Assembly (NCBI GenBank): GCA_964023205.1
Contig: OZ026834.1
Coordinates: 30,604,756-30,668,755 of the forward strand
Direction of reading: 5' to 3'
Source: Lutraria lutraria
Taxonomy: Eukaryota > Mollusca > Bivalvia > Venerida > Mactridae
DNA length: 64,000 nucleotides
The position numbers and the translations under genes are program-made. Positions 27,560-41,289 of this stretch are shown here, piece by piece (within the stretch, counting starts at the first letter, position 1; each line of letters starts with the position of its first letter). The notes under the pieces were generated by a model that worked only from the letters and a program-made list of their open reading frames with translations, ran no database searches and was not told the DNA's origin.

Positions 27560-30500
27560 CTAGCCATTCAAATTTTGTACAGCAGTTGTTGTTTCATCGA
27601 ACTGTTGCTGTGAACTTGCATCTCCGCCAACAGTCTCAAACTGTGCCACATTTGGATCAAAATTTAAATCAGTGATATTACCACTAAGTCCTTCGAAACT
27701 TTCAAATGACACCATTGGAGATTCACCTTGTAAAATGGAATTTAAAATATTTTGATCAAAATTCAAGGACCCAAGAGAGTTCATTTCTTGATTTTGACCC
27801 TGCATATTTGGATCATTACCGGTCATAAGCGGACCGCTCGCAGCTTGGTTAGAACCATTTTGTCCTTGTTGTTGTAAAGCCACTTGCTGCATTAGATATT
27901 GTTTCAATATCTCAACTTGTGGATTTACTTGTGATTGTTGTTGTTGTTGTTGTACGCCAGCATCAGATTGGAACGACTGTGAGACATTCGGTTGTACTTG
28001 TGGAGTCGTCTGCTGCGGTTGTTGTTGTTGTAACATTGTGTTAGTTTGGTTAGGTTGATTGGCTGTAATCAGACCAGATGAAGCAAGAAGCTGCAGCAAT
28101 TGTGGAGTCAAGGTCACAGAGGGTACTTGACTCTGAGGCTGCTGGGTATATTGCATCTTTCCGCCGGACATTCCCGATGTAGATGCCATTGTAGCAGTAC
28201 CAATATCCATTGCTTGTGACTGTGGCATGGTTGCCATGGAAATACTTGGTGATGGTTGTTGTTGTTGCCCTAAGTTTGCAAATGAATACTGTGGAACTTC
28301 CGGACTTCTTACTGTAAAGTAGTAATGCACATAGAAATTTAGATTCTGGTATATTTCCCTAACTAAATTTGAAGTAAAAAGCAAAATATCGGATCACATT
28401 CAAAAGAAATACATGTTCACTTGTATGCACATGGTTTTACCTATAAGAAAAATATTCTCCAAAAATTTCTTTTGCAACTGATAATGCAGATAAAATTTTA
28501 AAGTCGTATTTATAGTGTTTACAAATCAGTTATTAGCCTTCTATGTGCTACATAAAAAAAGGATAAAGAAAATGCTTAATTATACTAAACCAACTTCATA
28601 ATACAATCTGTTACCAAATTTTAAAACCTGCTTTTTATAGCAAATATGAAAATTCACAGACGCTTAGAAGAAATAAAAAATGACTGAAATTATTACCTTC
28701 CTCTTTCACAGTAACAGTTTCATGTTTGACACGGTTCCCTGCGGTTCTCGTTGCCTTCAATTTAAGCCTCTGTTTCAATGTTTCTTGTGATATGTTACTG
28801 TTTCCTGTGAAACAAAATTATCAGTATTGTTATATTGTTTATCATAGGATGAATCATTGCAGAGAGAAGACAATCAGTTAAAATCAAATATAGATATTTT
28901 GCAATCAGTTAAAATCAAATGTAAATAATTTAAAATCCGTCAAAATCATGCTCATTGCCTATATCTTCTTTAATTCAGATTTCTCAAAAATTCAATACAG
29001 TACAACCTCTGTAGAGCAACACCCTACGGGAGCTGCAAATATTGACCCTTGTTTAGAGGCTGTTGCTCTACAGAGGTTAAATTTATAGTAAATATCAGAT
29101 TAGGGAAATTTTGAAGATGCTGTTATATAGAGGTTGTTGCTCTACAGAGGGCTGCTCTGGAGAGGTTGTTGCTCTACAGAGGGCTGCTCTGGAGAGGTTG
29201 TTGCTCTACAGAGGGCCGCTCTAGAGAGGTTGCACTGTAACATCTTTTTGAAAATTTTAATGACAGAATCGATAAAACTTATCGCTCGTACTAGATCCAA
29301 TGTATAAAGAGAGAGAACATACCAGATGGATCTTGTAAGTAACTAAGATTGGCTGCCTTCCTCTTACGCTTTTCAATTATTCTGTCCGGATCTACAATAG
29401 AAGAAACAATACTAGTAAGGAACATATAACCCAAGATAGCACAAGAAAGTACGAGCTTATTGTACCAACTTACAAATGTAGTCTATACAAAAAAAAACTC
29501 TGTCTTATATTGTAGATGGATAAAAAAATTAAACTTGCAAAATTTTGCATAAGTAACATCAGAATCTTAATTGGAGTTATAGACTACATGAAATGGAATA
29601 GCTTTGTTTTGATATTATCATCTAACAAGAGTGCAAAATTTCTCAAAATACGCCCGTCCAAAGGTCTGAGATGCCATGAGTGGCAAATTACCGGTATATA
29701 TCTTTTTTAAAATAAGCAACATTTTATAAATATGACATGTAGCACCATTCACATTTGAAATCCAGACAGCCTTGTGATCTGAGAAATATAAACACTTCAA
29801 GCACACTTCAGTTTTAGTCAATTTTCAATGTATCAAGGGAGGCATAACTGACAAGTGCCTGGAAGAATTATGCTGGTTATCAAACTTGACCAATATCTTG
29901 TGCCCAGAAATATATTTACACAGTTTGGTGAAGATCGATTAAATTTTGTAATCAGTCAGCTTATAGAGTAGACACTGTATCAAGGGGCATAACTCACCAA
30001 GATCTTATGCCCATAAACATTTTCAATAAGTTTGATGAAGATTGATTGATAATTGGTTGACTTAGAGGGTGGACACTGAATTTTTGGTCAATTTTCAATG
30101 TATCAAAGGGCACAATTCAGAAAAGCCAGGGACGATCGGGCTGGTTATCAAATTTGAATGAGATTTCATGCCCATAAACATTTCAATCAAGTTTGGTGAG
30201 GATCCGAATAAAACTGTTTGAATTAGTTCAAACTGTTAACAAGTTTGGTGAAGATTGGATGAGTACTATTTGAATCAGAGTCCGGACATTATGCTGAATG
30301 TTTAAAACGCACTTAGTGACCCAGTGAACCAGTTTTTGACCCGACATTACCCATATTTGAACTTGACCTAGATATCAACTAGGTGCAACTTCTGACCAAG
30401 TTTGGTGAAGATTGGATTAATACTATTTGAATTAAGAGTCCGGACAACATGTTGAATGTTTAAAATGCACTTAATGACCCTATGACCTAGTTTTAGATCC

Positions 30501-33500
30501 AGCATGATCCATACTCGGACTTGACCTAGATATCAACTAGATGCAACTTCTGACCAAGTTTTGTGAAGATCGGATGTACACTATTTGAATTAGAGTCCGT
30601 ACAATGTGCTGGACGCCACCTGCGCCCGCCATGGGGTTTCACATAATACGTCCCGTTTTTGACGGGCGTATAAAAAGTATTCAATTAAACAATTGGTTCT
30701 GATTTCTAGACAGTTTCACACCAATTCATCTATTTACTACAAACAGGTGACTGTTCAAGTATTATAAATATAAATCAAGTGTGGAAATGATAACTTTTCA
30801 TATTTAGCAAAAAATATTCGACTTACAACAACTTGATGCTGAAAAAATTTGGTATTTTTCATTGATTCATACTACTGGGAGTGAATCTGAGATTTTATAA
30901 AAAATATTTGCTTCTGAGTTGTAAGTGCTTAGTGATATTCAGTAAAACTTAAACTTTTATTACTATATATATACCAGGAAAGAAAAGTGTAAAGTGTAAT
31001 TTTTTTCTTCAAATACCTGGATCCTCTGGCTGGTAGGTAAACATAATTGGATCAGAACCTTCTAGATCCGATGACCTCTGTATCTGCATATTGACCTCTA
31101 CAGGTTGTTGTAGAAAATGATCGCGGTAAGGAGGAGTCTTGAAGACTATGGCAAACTGTAAAATGAAAAATGATAGTTGACTAATAGTTCTGATGAAAAT
31201 AACCAACATTAATTATTCAACTAACACGGCATCTATGTAATAAGCTCAACAGTTTTGTGTAAGTAAACCTTATTCTTGACAGCATTGTACTACACAATAG
31301 ATTTCTTTTGTTTATATCGAGTTTTACGCCCCTTTTCAACAGTCAGAGTCATATGAGATGGACAGTTCACCTAATCATCACTCCTGGGAAGAACCAGTAC
31401 TAGACTCCCATCCTCTGTAAGCAACTGCCTACTTTCTCCCATAAAGAAACATGGTCGGTAGCAGAGCTTGAAGCAACTATGCAATGGAACACAATCATAT
31501 AAATTTTAAACATTCATTTAGAACAAACACACTGAACCAGCGGTTTGGGACATTAAACAAGTAATTAACCACTAGCCCCTCCCCCTCACCGATTTGACAA
31601 ATTGAAATTATACATAAAGGAAGCTGTCCAGCTAGCTTAGGTCTGAGGGTCTACCCAGGTGTAAGCAAGGGGTTTTCCTCCACCATTTAAGCTTTCCTAT
31701 ATATGCATATATAAATCAAGTACCCTATAGGGCGGGGCCAATTTTAACCCCAGGGCCATAACTTGAACAAACTTGGTAGAGGTCCGCAAGACACAATGCT
31801 ACCCCCGAAATATCTAAGCTCTAGGCCTTGTAGTTTTGGACAAGAAGATTTTTTTAAATTTTCCTACATGTATAGAAGCCTATATAACGTGCTGGAAAAG
31901 TGGCCAAGTAAGATGTTGGTGAGACCTTTAACCCCAGTGAAACAAAATCTTTCCGCAAAAAAATCTTATTTTATAAAGAGATATTAGACAAAAAAGCTAA
32001 AGATAAAAGCAGAAAAATGCATATAGCAAGTCATTAAGGTGTATATAAATGCTTCACTTATGAATTCTCTCAAATGTATTCATCTCATGTCTGACAAAAT
32101 GCGTACAATTCTGAAATAAAACTTGTCCTACTGGATATATTTAGTGTGGCCAACTACAAAATTATTTTCCATTTTTGGATAATACCTCATCGGTTCAATG
32201 TTTAATTTAAACTTATTTATTTTACATCGATTGTTGACCAAGTTCTTACAACTTATATTAACTACTCTTGATGACTGCTTCCTGGATTCTGACCAGTACT
32301 TTCACCGAAAGAAGGGATTTTAAAAGTTCCAGTCAAATTTCGCCACTGGCGGGATTAGAACCCATAACCACCGGGTTAGGAGTCGGATCCTCTACCCCTA
32401 CACCCCTGTTCCTCCTCTTTGTACTTAATTCATTGTACTGAATCAGGCATGACATTCATCCTACAGAATTCAGGGTCAATGACATGAAGGTAGAGCAATT
32501 AAAGAGTTCAATTATCCACTTCTATACATGGTTACTGTAATGATTGTTTAATCTCTGTTGGTATGACTCAAGGACAAAACAACAACAGGTGAATATATTA
32601 CCTGTCTGTGAACATCATTTTGTCCAAAATCACCAAATGCTTCCCACACTACCACACTATCTCTTTCTTCATAGAATCTGACTCGAATGTCATCTAAAAA
32701 TGTATGATTAAAAAAGATAGTACAAGACAACTTCAATACATAATGTAAAGAATCTTTTACACATTTAATTATTAATATATATTCAAAAAGGCAATTGAAT
32801 TTATAATAACATTATTATGAACATAAAGGAAGTTAATTCTGGAAGAATACCCATCAAATAATGAAATATACATGTAAATAATTTCCTTGTCACTTAAAAT
32901 TGTAATCACACATTCAATACAATAGTCAATAGTTATCACAATAAACTAGTAGTACCAGTAGATTAATACCCATAAGGTCAAGTACTTTAATACCAATAAC
33001 ATCCAAAATTGGAATATCAAAATCAAGTTTTAGGAACCTTTATAATTTCTGTAGGTTTGCATGACTGAAAATGATTTACAGTGAGTTTTTAGGTCTATTG
33101 GAGTAGTAAATTTTTCAAAGATTTCAGAAAAAGAAGGCACATTTCAATGCAAGCTCGCAATAAAAAGATGCAAAAACACAGTATCAATCAGGTTTGATAA
33201 AGAAAATAGTTTATCATGCAATATCTACAGAAATTAATATTTATCTATGTTCAACAAGGGCAATAACTCTCATGAAATTTAAAAAATATATTAATACATC
33301 TTTGGTAACTATCAATGAATAACAGCATATAATGTCAATTCTATTTTTTCAATGAAAGCCTTTTTTAACAGAATTGTGCAGATACATGTAGGTAAAAAGT
33401 AGTGTATTGTGAATTTAATACCTTAATTCAATAATTTTCAACAATTCAGAGTTCTTCACTCAATACTGAGATTACATGTTTTAGCTGGACTCATTTTTTA

Positions 33501-36500
33501 TAAGAAACATTATTACAGGGTTCACACCACTAAAATTCTGTTGTCATTACTGTAAGTTACATTCAGAGAACTAGAGTAACTAAATTACACACAGAACGAT
33601 CATCCAATGAAATCACAGAAACTTCAGTCATGTAATTCAAAACCCTGAATTAATTAATACCTTGATTTAAATTCAGAATAATACACATTATTACCAATTT
33701 CATTGCATATTGACCAAAAGGCACATGGCTCACTCATTTTTTTATCTTGGGTTTAACATCACACCAACAGCTGGAGTCATTCAGTGACATTTACAACTAA
33801 AATGATGGACAACCCCAAGGTATACACCTGGGCAGAAGAACCACCAACCATTCAGTTCAACAGCTTCCTAACATGTGAAATTAGTCCAGTCCAGGGTGGT
33901 ATTAGAGCTCTAAGCAGTGAGCAACGTCTTATTACTAGGCATCGATCGCTCACCGAACCTGCATGTATGTATATGATAGTATTATATACAAACCTGCGAC
34001 CTTAGGCCAAGTACACCACTCTCAATTATTATATAATTAAACATACCTCTGTTAATTTTCTCACACAGAAGAAAAACTTCATCTCCACCTTTAGGTTTAC
34101 CAGACGTGCGATCAACACGACAAATTACTAAATCATTCAACGCCTCTGTAAAAGATAAATAGATTTAGAAATGCTATACAATATAGTACATGCTGAATTG
34201 TTTCAGGACTACAAGTAATCATGTATCTCAAATTATTGTATGCTGTCTCCATTAAGGGCTCTGTAAGTCTCAGTGCCCTACTTTTTTGTTTGGGATGCTT
34301 CTTTGAATATCATATGAATAGGCTTCTGAGTGGAAAACCCTTTCATGTGAATGTAGCCATCCATTTGTTATTATTTATGCTAATAGCTTATCCCCACAGG
34401 TAACTGTATCATGAATAGATTATAAAAATATGAAAAATAAAAATAAAAAAAATATTTATTAATATGTTAATATAGTAATAAATATTTTTTTTTTCTTTTT
34501 TTTTCTTCATATTTTTATAATCTATTCATGATACAGTTACCTGTGCTTATCCCTAGCCTCAAGTTCATGACTTTCACTTGAAGTGACAATTTGTGTTTTT
34601 TGTAGAATTCATATGCAAACCTTGAGAATTAAAACTCCATACATATTTTCAAACACACTTAATGTATAGTGCCTTGACAAGAATTAATTTCATTATATTC
34701 ATACAGTATAAGTTGTTCAGTTGCATTGCGGAAATGTTCGCAAATATTTCTGATCACATAAACAGCGTTTCTTTCTGTTAAGTATTATGTCTGTCAGAAA
34801 ATATTTTTCACAAACATTTATTAACATACGTTAAAGATTTGCAAATATTTCCACACTGACACATGTTAACATCCATTTTTACAGTAAATTATGTCAGAGA
34901 AATCTAAAAAGACATACTTTTATCGTGTATTGCTTGTGATACGACAGGTGGTACAATACGAGTGATTTTTCCTTGTTCATCAGGTAGAAACACCTGGAAA
35001 CACAGTCGTACGACATTCAGGTCTATATTCTGTCCTTTGTGTTTAAAACCAGCTGAAATAGTCAAATGAAAAACATTAAATCATTGGTTTAAATAAGAGC
35101 ATTAAAGTATGCATGTCTGATGTTTTCCTGGTGATACTATACATAGAATGGAACAATTACAAAATTATGTTGCATATAGGAGTTCAGTTGAGTGTATGCC
35201 ATTGAAAACCAATTCATGACCCCTGGTGAAATTTCAGCACAAAATTGGAAAATATTACTAAAATTTAAATGTACATATTCATCATTTTGACAATTTAAAG
35301 GCTGTAACTCAAGTATTCTCCAAGCTAATAAACTTGCCTGAAGTATGCATTGAAAGTAATTATTTGTCATCACTACAAACAAAACATTGAAGCATGCTAC
35401 ACACATGAGTAAATGATGCTGTTTCAGCTGAACGTAACATACATTTAAGAATTGAGCAACTGATTAAAGTGCCAAAAATACTACAACTCAACAATAATTT
35501 TAAGTTAAGGATGCAATAAAAATCAATAGTCCTTCTAAACTTTCTCTCTTTGTCTTTCATTGCCCTCATACAAACCAAACCAAACCAAACCAAACAAAAG
35601 TCTAAATATTGGAATGACAAATGTACTTCAACACTTACAATGACTGATCAACTGTTGATAAGAAAAAAGTAAAATGCAATTTATGTTTCACTGAAGTTAC
35701 TACTATTATGGGTACTACATGTAAACTGACAGCCCCACATGCCACAAGATATAATTTAATTACCTTCACTTTGAACAATAGATATAAAATTATCTTAAGT
35801 AGTTCAGACCAGCATATGACTTAACTCCTACACTATTCACATAAAGCTTGTATATACAAATCAATATTCACATACTTTGAAATGGATCAACATTAATATC
35901 TTGTCTCGTTTTAAGATTTCCCTCGACATCCTTTTTCTTAGCACACTGAATTCCGAGATGCGGAAAACTGACTGTAGTGGTATCTCGAATACGTAGCGTG
36001 CACACTCCCTTCTTACAGTCTTTACCGACCAGATTGTGAGGATGTGGCTTGTAGGGTTCATCTTTAGTGACGCAGGAAACAACAATCACTGCAGGACCAT
36101 TATAGTTGTGTATCTGTAAATAAAACAAACAACTAATGATGTACCGTAATCACTCGTGTATAAGAGGCATGTTTTTATCATCAGGTCCAAACATCTGGTG
36201 TCACTTACACATACATGTAGAACTTGATCCAGGTACATGCAATTATTGTCTATAACATTCTTTTACTATATACATAAATATACTAAATGTTATTACCAAC
36301 AAGCAGCTAGATGTTAAAACAATAAATATTTGTTCAATTTATGTACAATACTTCAATCAATTTAGGATTTATATCCAAATAAGAGGAACCTTAAGATTAA
36401 TTGTAGATATATTATATTTTACCAGTAATAATTTATGATGTCTAGTTAGCATCACATGCAAACAGCTGTACTAGAAAAAAAACAAAAACAAATAATACCG

Positions 36501-39466
36501 AAGCTTTAGCACTCACTTTAATAGAGGGAAATGTTTTCCTCTCTGGTGTACTAGTTTCTCCCGGAATACTACCAGCAGAGCGACCTTCACATTCATAACG
36601 AAATCTTAAACCACGAGCCTTCGGCTGTTCAACAATTTCAACATGTGGCCCTTGAGCCAAAAGTCCACGGGATGACTGCCTGTTTGTCTGATGATATTGT
36701 CGTGGCTTACTAGGACGTACGTTGGCTGATGAACTAGTCCCCGCATTTAAATTCGGGTCAACTGCAATTGAAAGAAAAGAAAAAAAAAATGGTAAATTTA
36801 AATGAATACCAGTATGTAAGCACTAATTGTTTTAACAGGATCAATGAGATCGCATTACATATTAAAATGAATTCCCATCTGTATTTAGAGTAAATTTATA
36901 GAGGATCTATTCCATATAATTATCTGAGATACCAACAAAAACAAGCAAAACCACCACTTGTACAACAGGCTATATCTCGATTTAAACAAGATGGTCCAAC
37001 CCGTATATTGCTCACATGACAATGATTGTTTTGACCTGTGTCATGAAATCTGCTAATATCAAGGTTTTCCTGTGATTTGACCTGGTGACCTTGTTTTTGA
37101 CCCAAGATGACCCATGTTCAAACTTGTCCTACTTATCATTAAGACAAGCATTCAAACAAGGTTTGGTGAAGGTCCAATCAAAACTGTGACATCTACCATG
37201 TTAACACAGTTTTCTCAAGATTTGACCAAGTGATCTAGTTTTTGACCTCAGAATGGCTCAGATGACCCATGTTCGATCTTGTCCTAGATATCAATAAGAC
37301 AAACATTCTAACAAGGTTTGATGAAGATCCAATCAGACAGAATAACATCTAGAGCATTTACAAGGTTTTTGTAAGATTTGACTTGGTGACTTAGTTTTTG
37401 ACCCCAGATGACACATGTTCAAACTTGCCTTACATATCATACAAGGTTCGGTGAAGATCCAATCAAAACTGTGACATCTACAGTGTTAACAAAGTTTCCC
37501 TAAGATTTTACTTGGTGACCTAGTTATTGACCCCAAATGACCCATGTTCCAGCTTGTCCAAAATATTATAAAGACACACGCTCTGACAATCCAATCAAAA
37601 CAGTGACTTCTAGAGTGTTCACAAGGTTTTCCAGTAATTTGCTCTGGTGACCTAGTTTTTGACCACAGATGACCCATTATCAATCTTGTCCATAATATCA
37701 ATAAAATAAACATTCTCACAAAGTTTCATGAAGATCCAATCGAAACACTGATTTCTAGAGTGTTCACAAGGTTTTCCCTTAATTTGCCCAGGTGACATAG
37801 TTTTTGACCCCTAGTGACCCATTATCGAACATGTGCAAGATTTTGTCGATATTAAAATTCAGACTCACTTTTGTAAAAATCAACTAAAATGTGGCCACTA
37901 CTCTAGTGTGTTCACAAAGGTAAAAGTTGATGCAGCACCATGCCATACAAAGACTGATCACAAAAGTTCAACCTGAGCACAAGTGCTCATATGAGTTACA
38001 AAGTCAATATTTTTTTCAAAGGAGAAACAACTTTTTATATTTTTAGTAAATTTTACATATCACTTTAAGTATTCTTATCTTAATCCTTATTTCCAAGACA
38101 CATGTGTTAAAATTTTTTAATAAGGTCATTCTTAAAAAAACTGCCTGTTTGCATGCAGTTACACACCCATAATTTTAAGTGTGTAGGAAGGTACATGTAG
38201 GCAAGGGTTTTCTTTTTTGTAGTGATATATGCTCTTTCTGAAAAATAATGCTACAACAGGGAATAAAAAAAGGTCAAAACTGATGCAAACATTTTGGTTT
38301 GGGTAATTTTTAAAGAATTGGTTTTATAACTGCAAAACAACTTTTTTTTTCAGGATGACTTCAGACAAAATATAGCTCTTAGTTAATGTAACAATTGACT
38401 GACTTAAAGCTATAAGGAACCAAGTTGTGAATAAAAGACGTAGACATATATATCATTATGTCAACACATATAATATGTCATTATGTCAACACATAACTAT
38501 AAACCTACCATTATTAGATTGGGCGTTTCTGAACTGCATCAATTGTTGTGTCACATTTGGGTCCATTTGAAGGACATCCAAACCTTCAATATTTAAATTT
38601 CCTGACTGTAGCAGAATCTCCAGGTCCTTTGAGGAAAGACGAACCTCATCTGTAATAAAAAAGCATCTATGATGCATCACTCAATTTATCACATTAAATA
38701 CTTTCTAAAAACATGTCATATAAAAAATAGCCTTATCACAATTCTTTCTGTTTTATTCATTTCATTAAAACCTACTTCAATAGAGTACTCTTTTAAGTCT
38801 TTATATAATGCCATGTAGACATCTATAATATATACAGTCTACTGAAGAGCCTTTGGAAGTCATCTTAGTTCATGTAACTGCTAGTCATGACCATTATTAT
38901 ATAACACTGCACAAGAATAAAAACAGAGAGACAGGAAAGAGGAGATTTAAACTTTGGTAATCATGCAGGGCTTTCATTTGACCCTCAAATGGTAAGGCTT
39001 AGAACTGACTTTGTACCAATGGGTCAAATTTGCTTTACAGTAGTAGCTGATTTTAGATTAGGCTGAACATAAAAATACATGTGTTCGGAGTGCTCCGACC
39101 CAAAATTTTAGCACTGGGTAGATAGGTACAGATTTCTTTTAGTAAAAAAATAAAAATGTATGTTGACTCACACAGTTGAGAACTTGATTTATCAGTCATT
39201 TGACAACTTTCCTTTGAATAATTATAATTTATAAGACTGACGAAAATGTTGATATCTGTATACAAATTATGAGCTATGACTATTTACAAACAGTGGCATC
39301 GGTTATAATATAACTGGGTATAAACAGAACAAAACTAGTCCATTTCAGGTTGATATAAAAATGGCTGACAACCACCATGTCCGCTTGGATGATAAAATCT
39401 ACATGATAAGCCACCGAGGTCAGGAGTGATATAATTCTTACCTGTAGCTCCAGTGCCGCCAGACAT
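27560..39466 (-). CDS. Rel: Rel/NF-kB transcription factor (Dorsal/RelA type), complete
   Basis: Eleven minus-strand exons: 39466-39442, 38649-38509, 36761-36517, 36113-35876, 35052-34918, 34145-34047, 32693-32602, 31155-31017, 29391-29323, 28804-28697 and 28311-27560. All splice phases agree, giving 2043 nt and 680 residues. The Rel homology domain runs from about residue 93 to 371. Its DNA-contact loop [13 protein letters not shown] is at 108-120 and its dimerisation half has [21 protein letters not shown] nuclear localisation signal, EKRKRK, lies at 378-383. The last 250 residues are Gln/Asn-rich with acidic-hydrophobic motifs (FESFEGL, ITDLNF), as in transactivation domains. There are no ankyrin repeats, so this is the Dorsal/RelA class and not the p105/Relish class. 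The protein is expected to bind kB sites as a dimer after release from IkB, downstream of Toll/IL-1-type signalling. The start is the first in-frame ATG and has A at -3. Introns carry several mobile elements. Confidence 0.95.
28996..29239. mobile_element. MITE with TACAGTACAACC ends and internal 32-bp tandem repeat
   Basis: TACAGTACAACCTCT at the left faces AGAGGTTGCACTGTA at the right. Inside, units of GCTCTGGAGAGGTTGTTGCT plus CTACAGAGGG repeat three times. It lies in a Rel intron and is flanked by TA-type sequence. Confidence 0.75.
29648..30671. mobile_element. 1.02-kb TIR element with internal modules
   Basis: The ends ATACGCCCGTC and GACGGGCGTAT are perfect 11-bp inverted repeats. The interior has repeated segments with AAGTTTGGTGAAGAT, 'CATGCCCATAAACATTT' and TTGACCTAGATATCAACTAG, related in style to the modular repeats at 18.9 and 37 kb. 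It is non-coding and lies within a Rel intron. Confidence 0.75.
31618..31705. repeat. SINE tail fragment
   Basis: GGAAGCTGTCCAGCTAGCTTA, GTCTACCCAGGTG and TTTTCCTCCACCATTTAAGC match, in opposite orientation, the repeat at 15840-16030 and resemble the copy near 45655. It lies in a Rel intron. Confidence 0.65.
32340..32405 (-). repeat. tRNA-derived SINE-like head
   Basis: On the minus strand TAGGGGTAGAGGATCCGACT (A-box-like) is followed by GGTTATGGGTTCTAATCCC (B-box-like). This is a degenerate SINE head in a Rel intron. Confidence 0.6.
33715..34020. repeat. Bivalve-type interspersed repeat
   Basis: Contains CTTGGGTTTAACATCACACC, GATGGACAACCCCAAGG, CACCTGGGCAGAAGAACC and GCTCACCGAACCTGC. Its order of motifs resembles the family of the SINE-like copies elsewhere in this window. 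It lies in a Rel intron and its open frame is not a gene. Confidence 0.6.
34395..34545. mobile_element. hAT-type snap-back MITE (copy 1)
   Basis: The two ends are about 40-bp inverted repeats beginning CACAGGTAACTGTATCATGA; the centre is A/T only. An exact 8-bp duplication, CTTATCCC, flanks it at 34387-34394 and 34546-34553. A second copy is at 42372-42508. It is inserted in a Rel intron. Confidence 0.93.
35572..35597. repeat. (AAACC)n microsatellite
   Basis: About five consecutive AAACC units within a Rel intron. Confidence 0.9.
36960..38005. mobile_element. 1.05-kb modular interspersed repeat (copy 2)
   Basis: Same family and orientation as 18886-20000. It opens with GCTCACATGACAATGATTG and has repeated modules with GGTGACCTAGTTTTTGACC, GATGACCCATGTTC and GAAGATCCAATCAAAAC. 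It closes with AGTGCTCATATGAGTTAC. It sits in the Rel intron between exons 2 and 3. Confidence 0.83.
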
Positions 39467-39850
39467 ACTTCGATATTTGTTGAGTTGTTTTTGTACCACA
39501 ACTTCTTTCGGGATAATGGTAGATCGTTTTGGAAAAGATTTGTTTCCCAAACGTCATATGCTAAAAATAGACCTGGAAATTTCGTGGAATTTCCGGTAGA
39601 GTAATAAATGTCGGTACAAGATAATGAGTCGTTAAAATCAGTAACACGTGAAATCTGTCTAGTTTGCTTGTTAAGTTTCATTGAAGTGAACACTTCTTTT
39701 TTATATGAGACAATAATATAATGTTGTCACACATTCATATATGACCTTTGACTACAAATATTCGCAGCGTACCGTCATACAATCAGGGGGCGTAACTCCA
39801 TTTAATCTGGTTCCTAAACTGGTTCCCCGTTCCATCTTTCCACGGTAGGG
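39467..39850 (-). promoter_or_regulatory. Upstream region of Rel with a candidate kB site
   Basis: This is the DNA just upstream of the Rel start codon. A palindromic GGAATTTCC at 39586-39594, about 120 bp from the ATG, closely resembles a kB half-site pair. Many Rel genes are autoregulated, so it is a plausible feedback site. No TATA box could be assigned. The far end (about 39806-39835) holds a fragment of the TAAACTGGTTCCC transposon terminus. Confidence 0.35.
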
Positions 39851-40319
39851 ACGAAACACCGGCATCTTCCTGCACCCGGCATTCGGGGGACAAAGGGTTC
39901 AATCAGCCATGCAGATGTCGACTGATGGTTATACATGTATTGATTAGGTATATTGGTGTCAAGAGATTGTATTTTATGTAATAGTAATATTGATTTAAAG
40001 GTATCTGAGCGATGATATTTTTATAATAATTACGTCTCTGGACTAACTTAGGCGAAATATATGTGATCAAAATGAAAAAAGTCTGAATATTTTTACGTTT
40101 GTTTCAAGTGTGATATGTGTGAAATAATTATCAACAGTTTCAACTTTCTAATAACATAAAAAAAATTGATGATCGTTCCCTTTCCTGTTAGCAAAATTCA
40201 TATTTTTTTGCATCGTTTTGTTGTTTGCACGTATATTATAGGCCTATTTAAGAATCAATCAAGTTTTAAGGCCTTTACGTACATGAAGAGCAATTAAACA
40301 TGATAATTTAAATCTATAT

Positions 40320-40547
40320 GTCTTTAGATTTATGAATATGAATTTATTTATAATATAAATAATTATTTTCGCATATAAAAATGTATATGTTTTGTAGTTA
40401 TGACTGTATATTCACAGATTTTTTTGATACGCAGTGATTTTACTTTCATTACTTTTTGTCTATTGGGTTCACCGAGTTTAGTCCCTTAATTCAAGAATAC
40501 TGTCACATCGACCTTTATTTTGGAAACATTTCCAGTGTGGTTGTATC
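40320..40547 (+). pseudogene. Duplicated intron segment of the four-pass membrane gene
   Basis: The region with TATGTTTTGTAGTTATGA, CACAGTGATTTTA-like and CCTTTATTTTG..AACATTTCCA motifs matches the intron at about 46248-46410 of the gene at 45329-48002. It marks the left part of a tandem segmental duplication. No counterpart of exons 2 or 3 was found here. Confidence 0.65.
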
Positions 40548-40840
40548 ATAGCATTACCGATATTATGCCACACAACAACTTATCTAGGTCAACATCACAG
40601 AGCAATGCTTACATGGCCAGGATTACCCAAACTAGAAATAGACACTATGCTGTATACCCGCAAAGAACTAGAATAAACTCATACCCATGACTAAAATTTG
40701 TCTAGAAAAAGTTTATCAAATTATCAACAAATTTTATATTTACTGTAATTTGACGGGATGTAAGTAAATCATGCAGGCATTGCTCTGATGTTGACCTAGA
40801 TAAGTTGTTGTGTGGCATAATATCGGAAATGCTATTTGAA
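40548..40840. mobile_element. Inverted-repeat element with TAGCATT/CCGATATTATGCC arms
   Basis: Arms of about 55-60 bp (CCGATATTATGCCACACAAC, then AACTTATCTAGGTCAACATC) face each other across about 160 bp. It interrupts the duplicated segment. No coding sequence, and a target duplication could not be fixed. Confidence 0.75.
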
Positions 40841-41289
40841 GTTCAATATGGCTGTGTCATAACAGATTATGGCGAATTTGTTAGCATTTATGGTATATTC
40901 TATTTGATTGATGTAGGGTATGATATTACCATGTGCTTGTGAACTATATACATGAATTTATTTATTTGTCAAATACTCATGATTGTCAATATGTGTGTAT
41001 TATTCATAACATGTAATATGTTATACTCTCCATAATGGATGATTGAATAAAATATACAGTCAATATCCTTTATGAAAAAAGCAACTTCATACAAAAACAT
41101 AATACAATGCTTCTAGTAATTTGTCTACCTATATCGTTTCGTTGTAGTTCATCCTGTTCAATCTCTGGTGAGATTCCCGTAAAACTAGATTTTGCTTTCG
41201 TGAAGCTGAAAACGGCGTATACTCAGAAAACTTGATTGCATTTTATTAACATGTATTTCATTGTCATACTTGATTTTATATACTTTTAG

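Noticed and set aside
39467..39550. 28-residue N-terminal extension of Rel
   Set aside because: The frame is open upstream but has no ATG; it would need a TTG start. The ATG at 39466 is the sound start.
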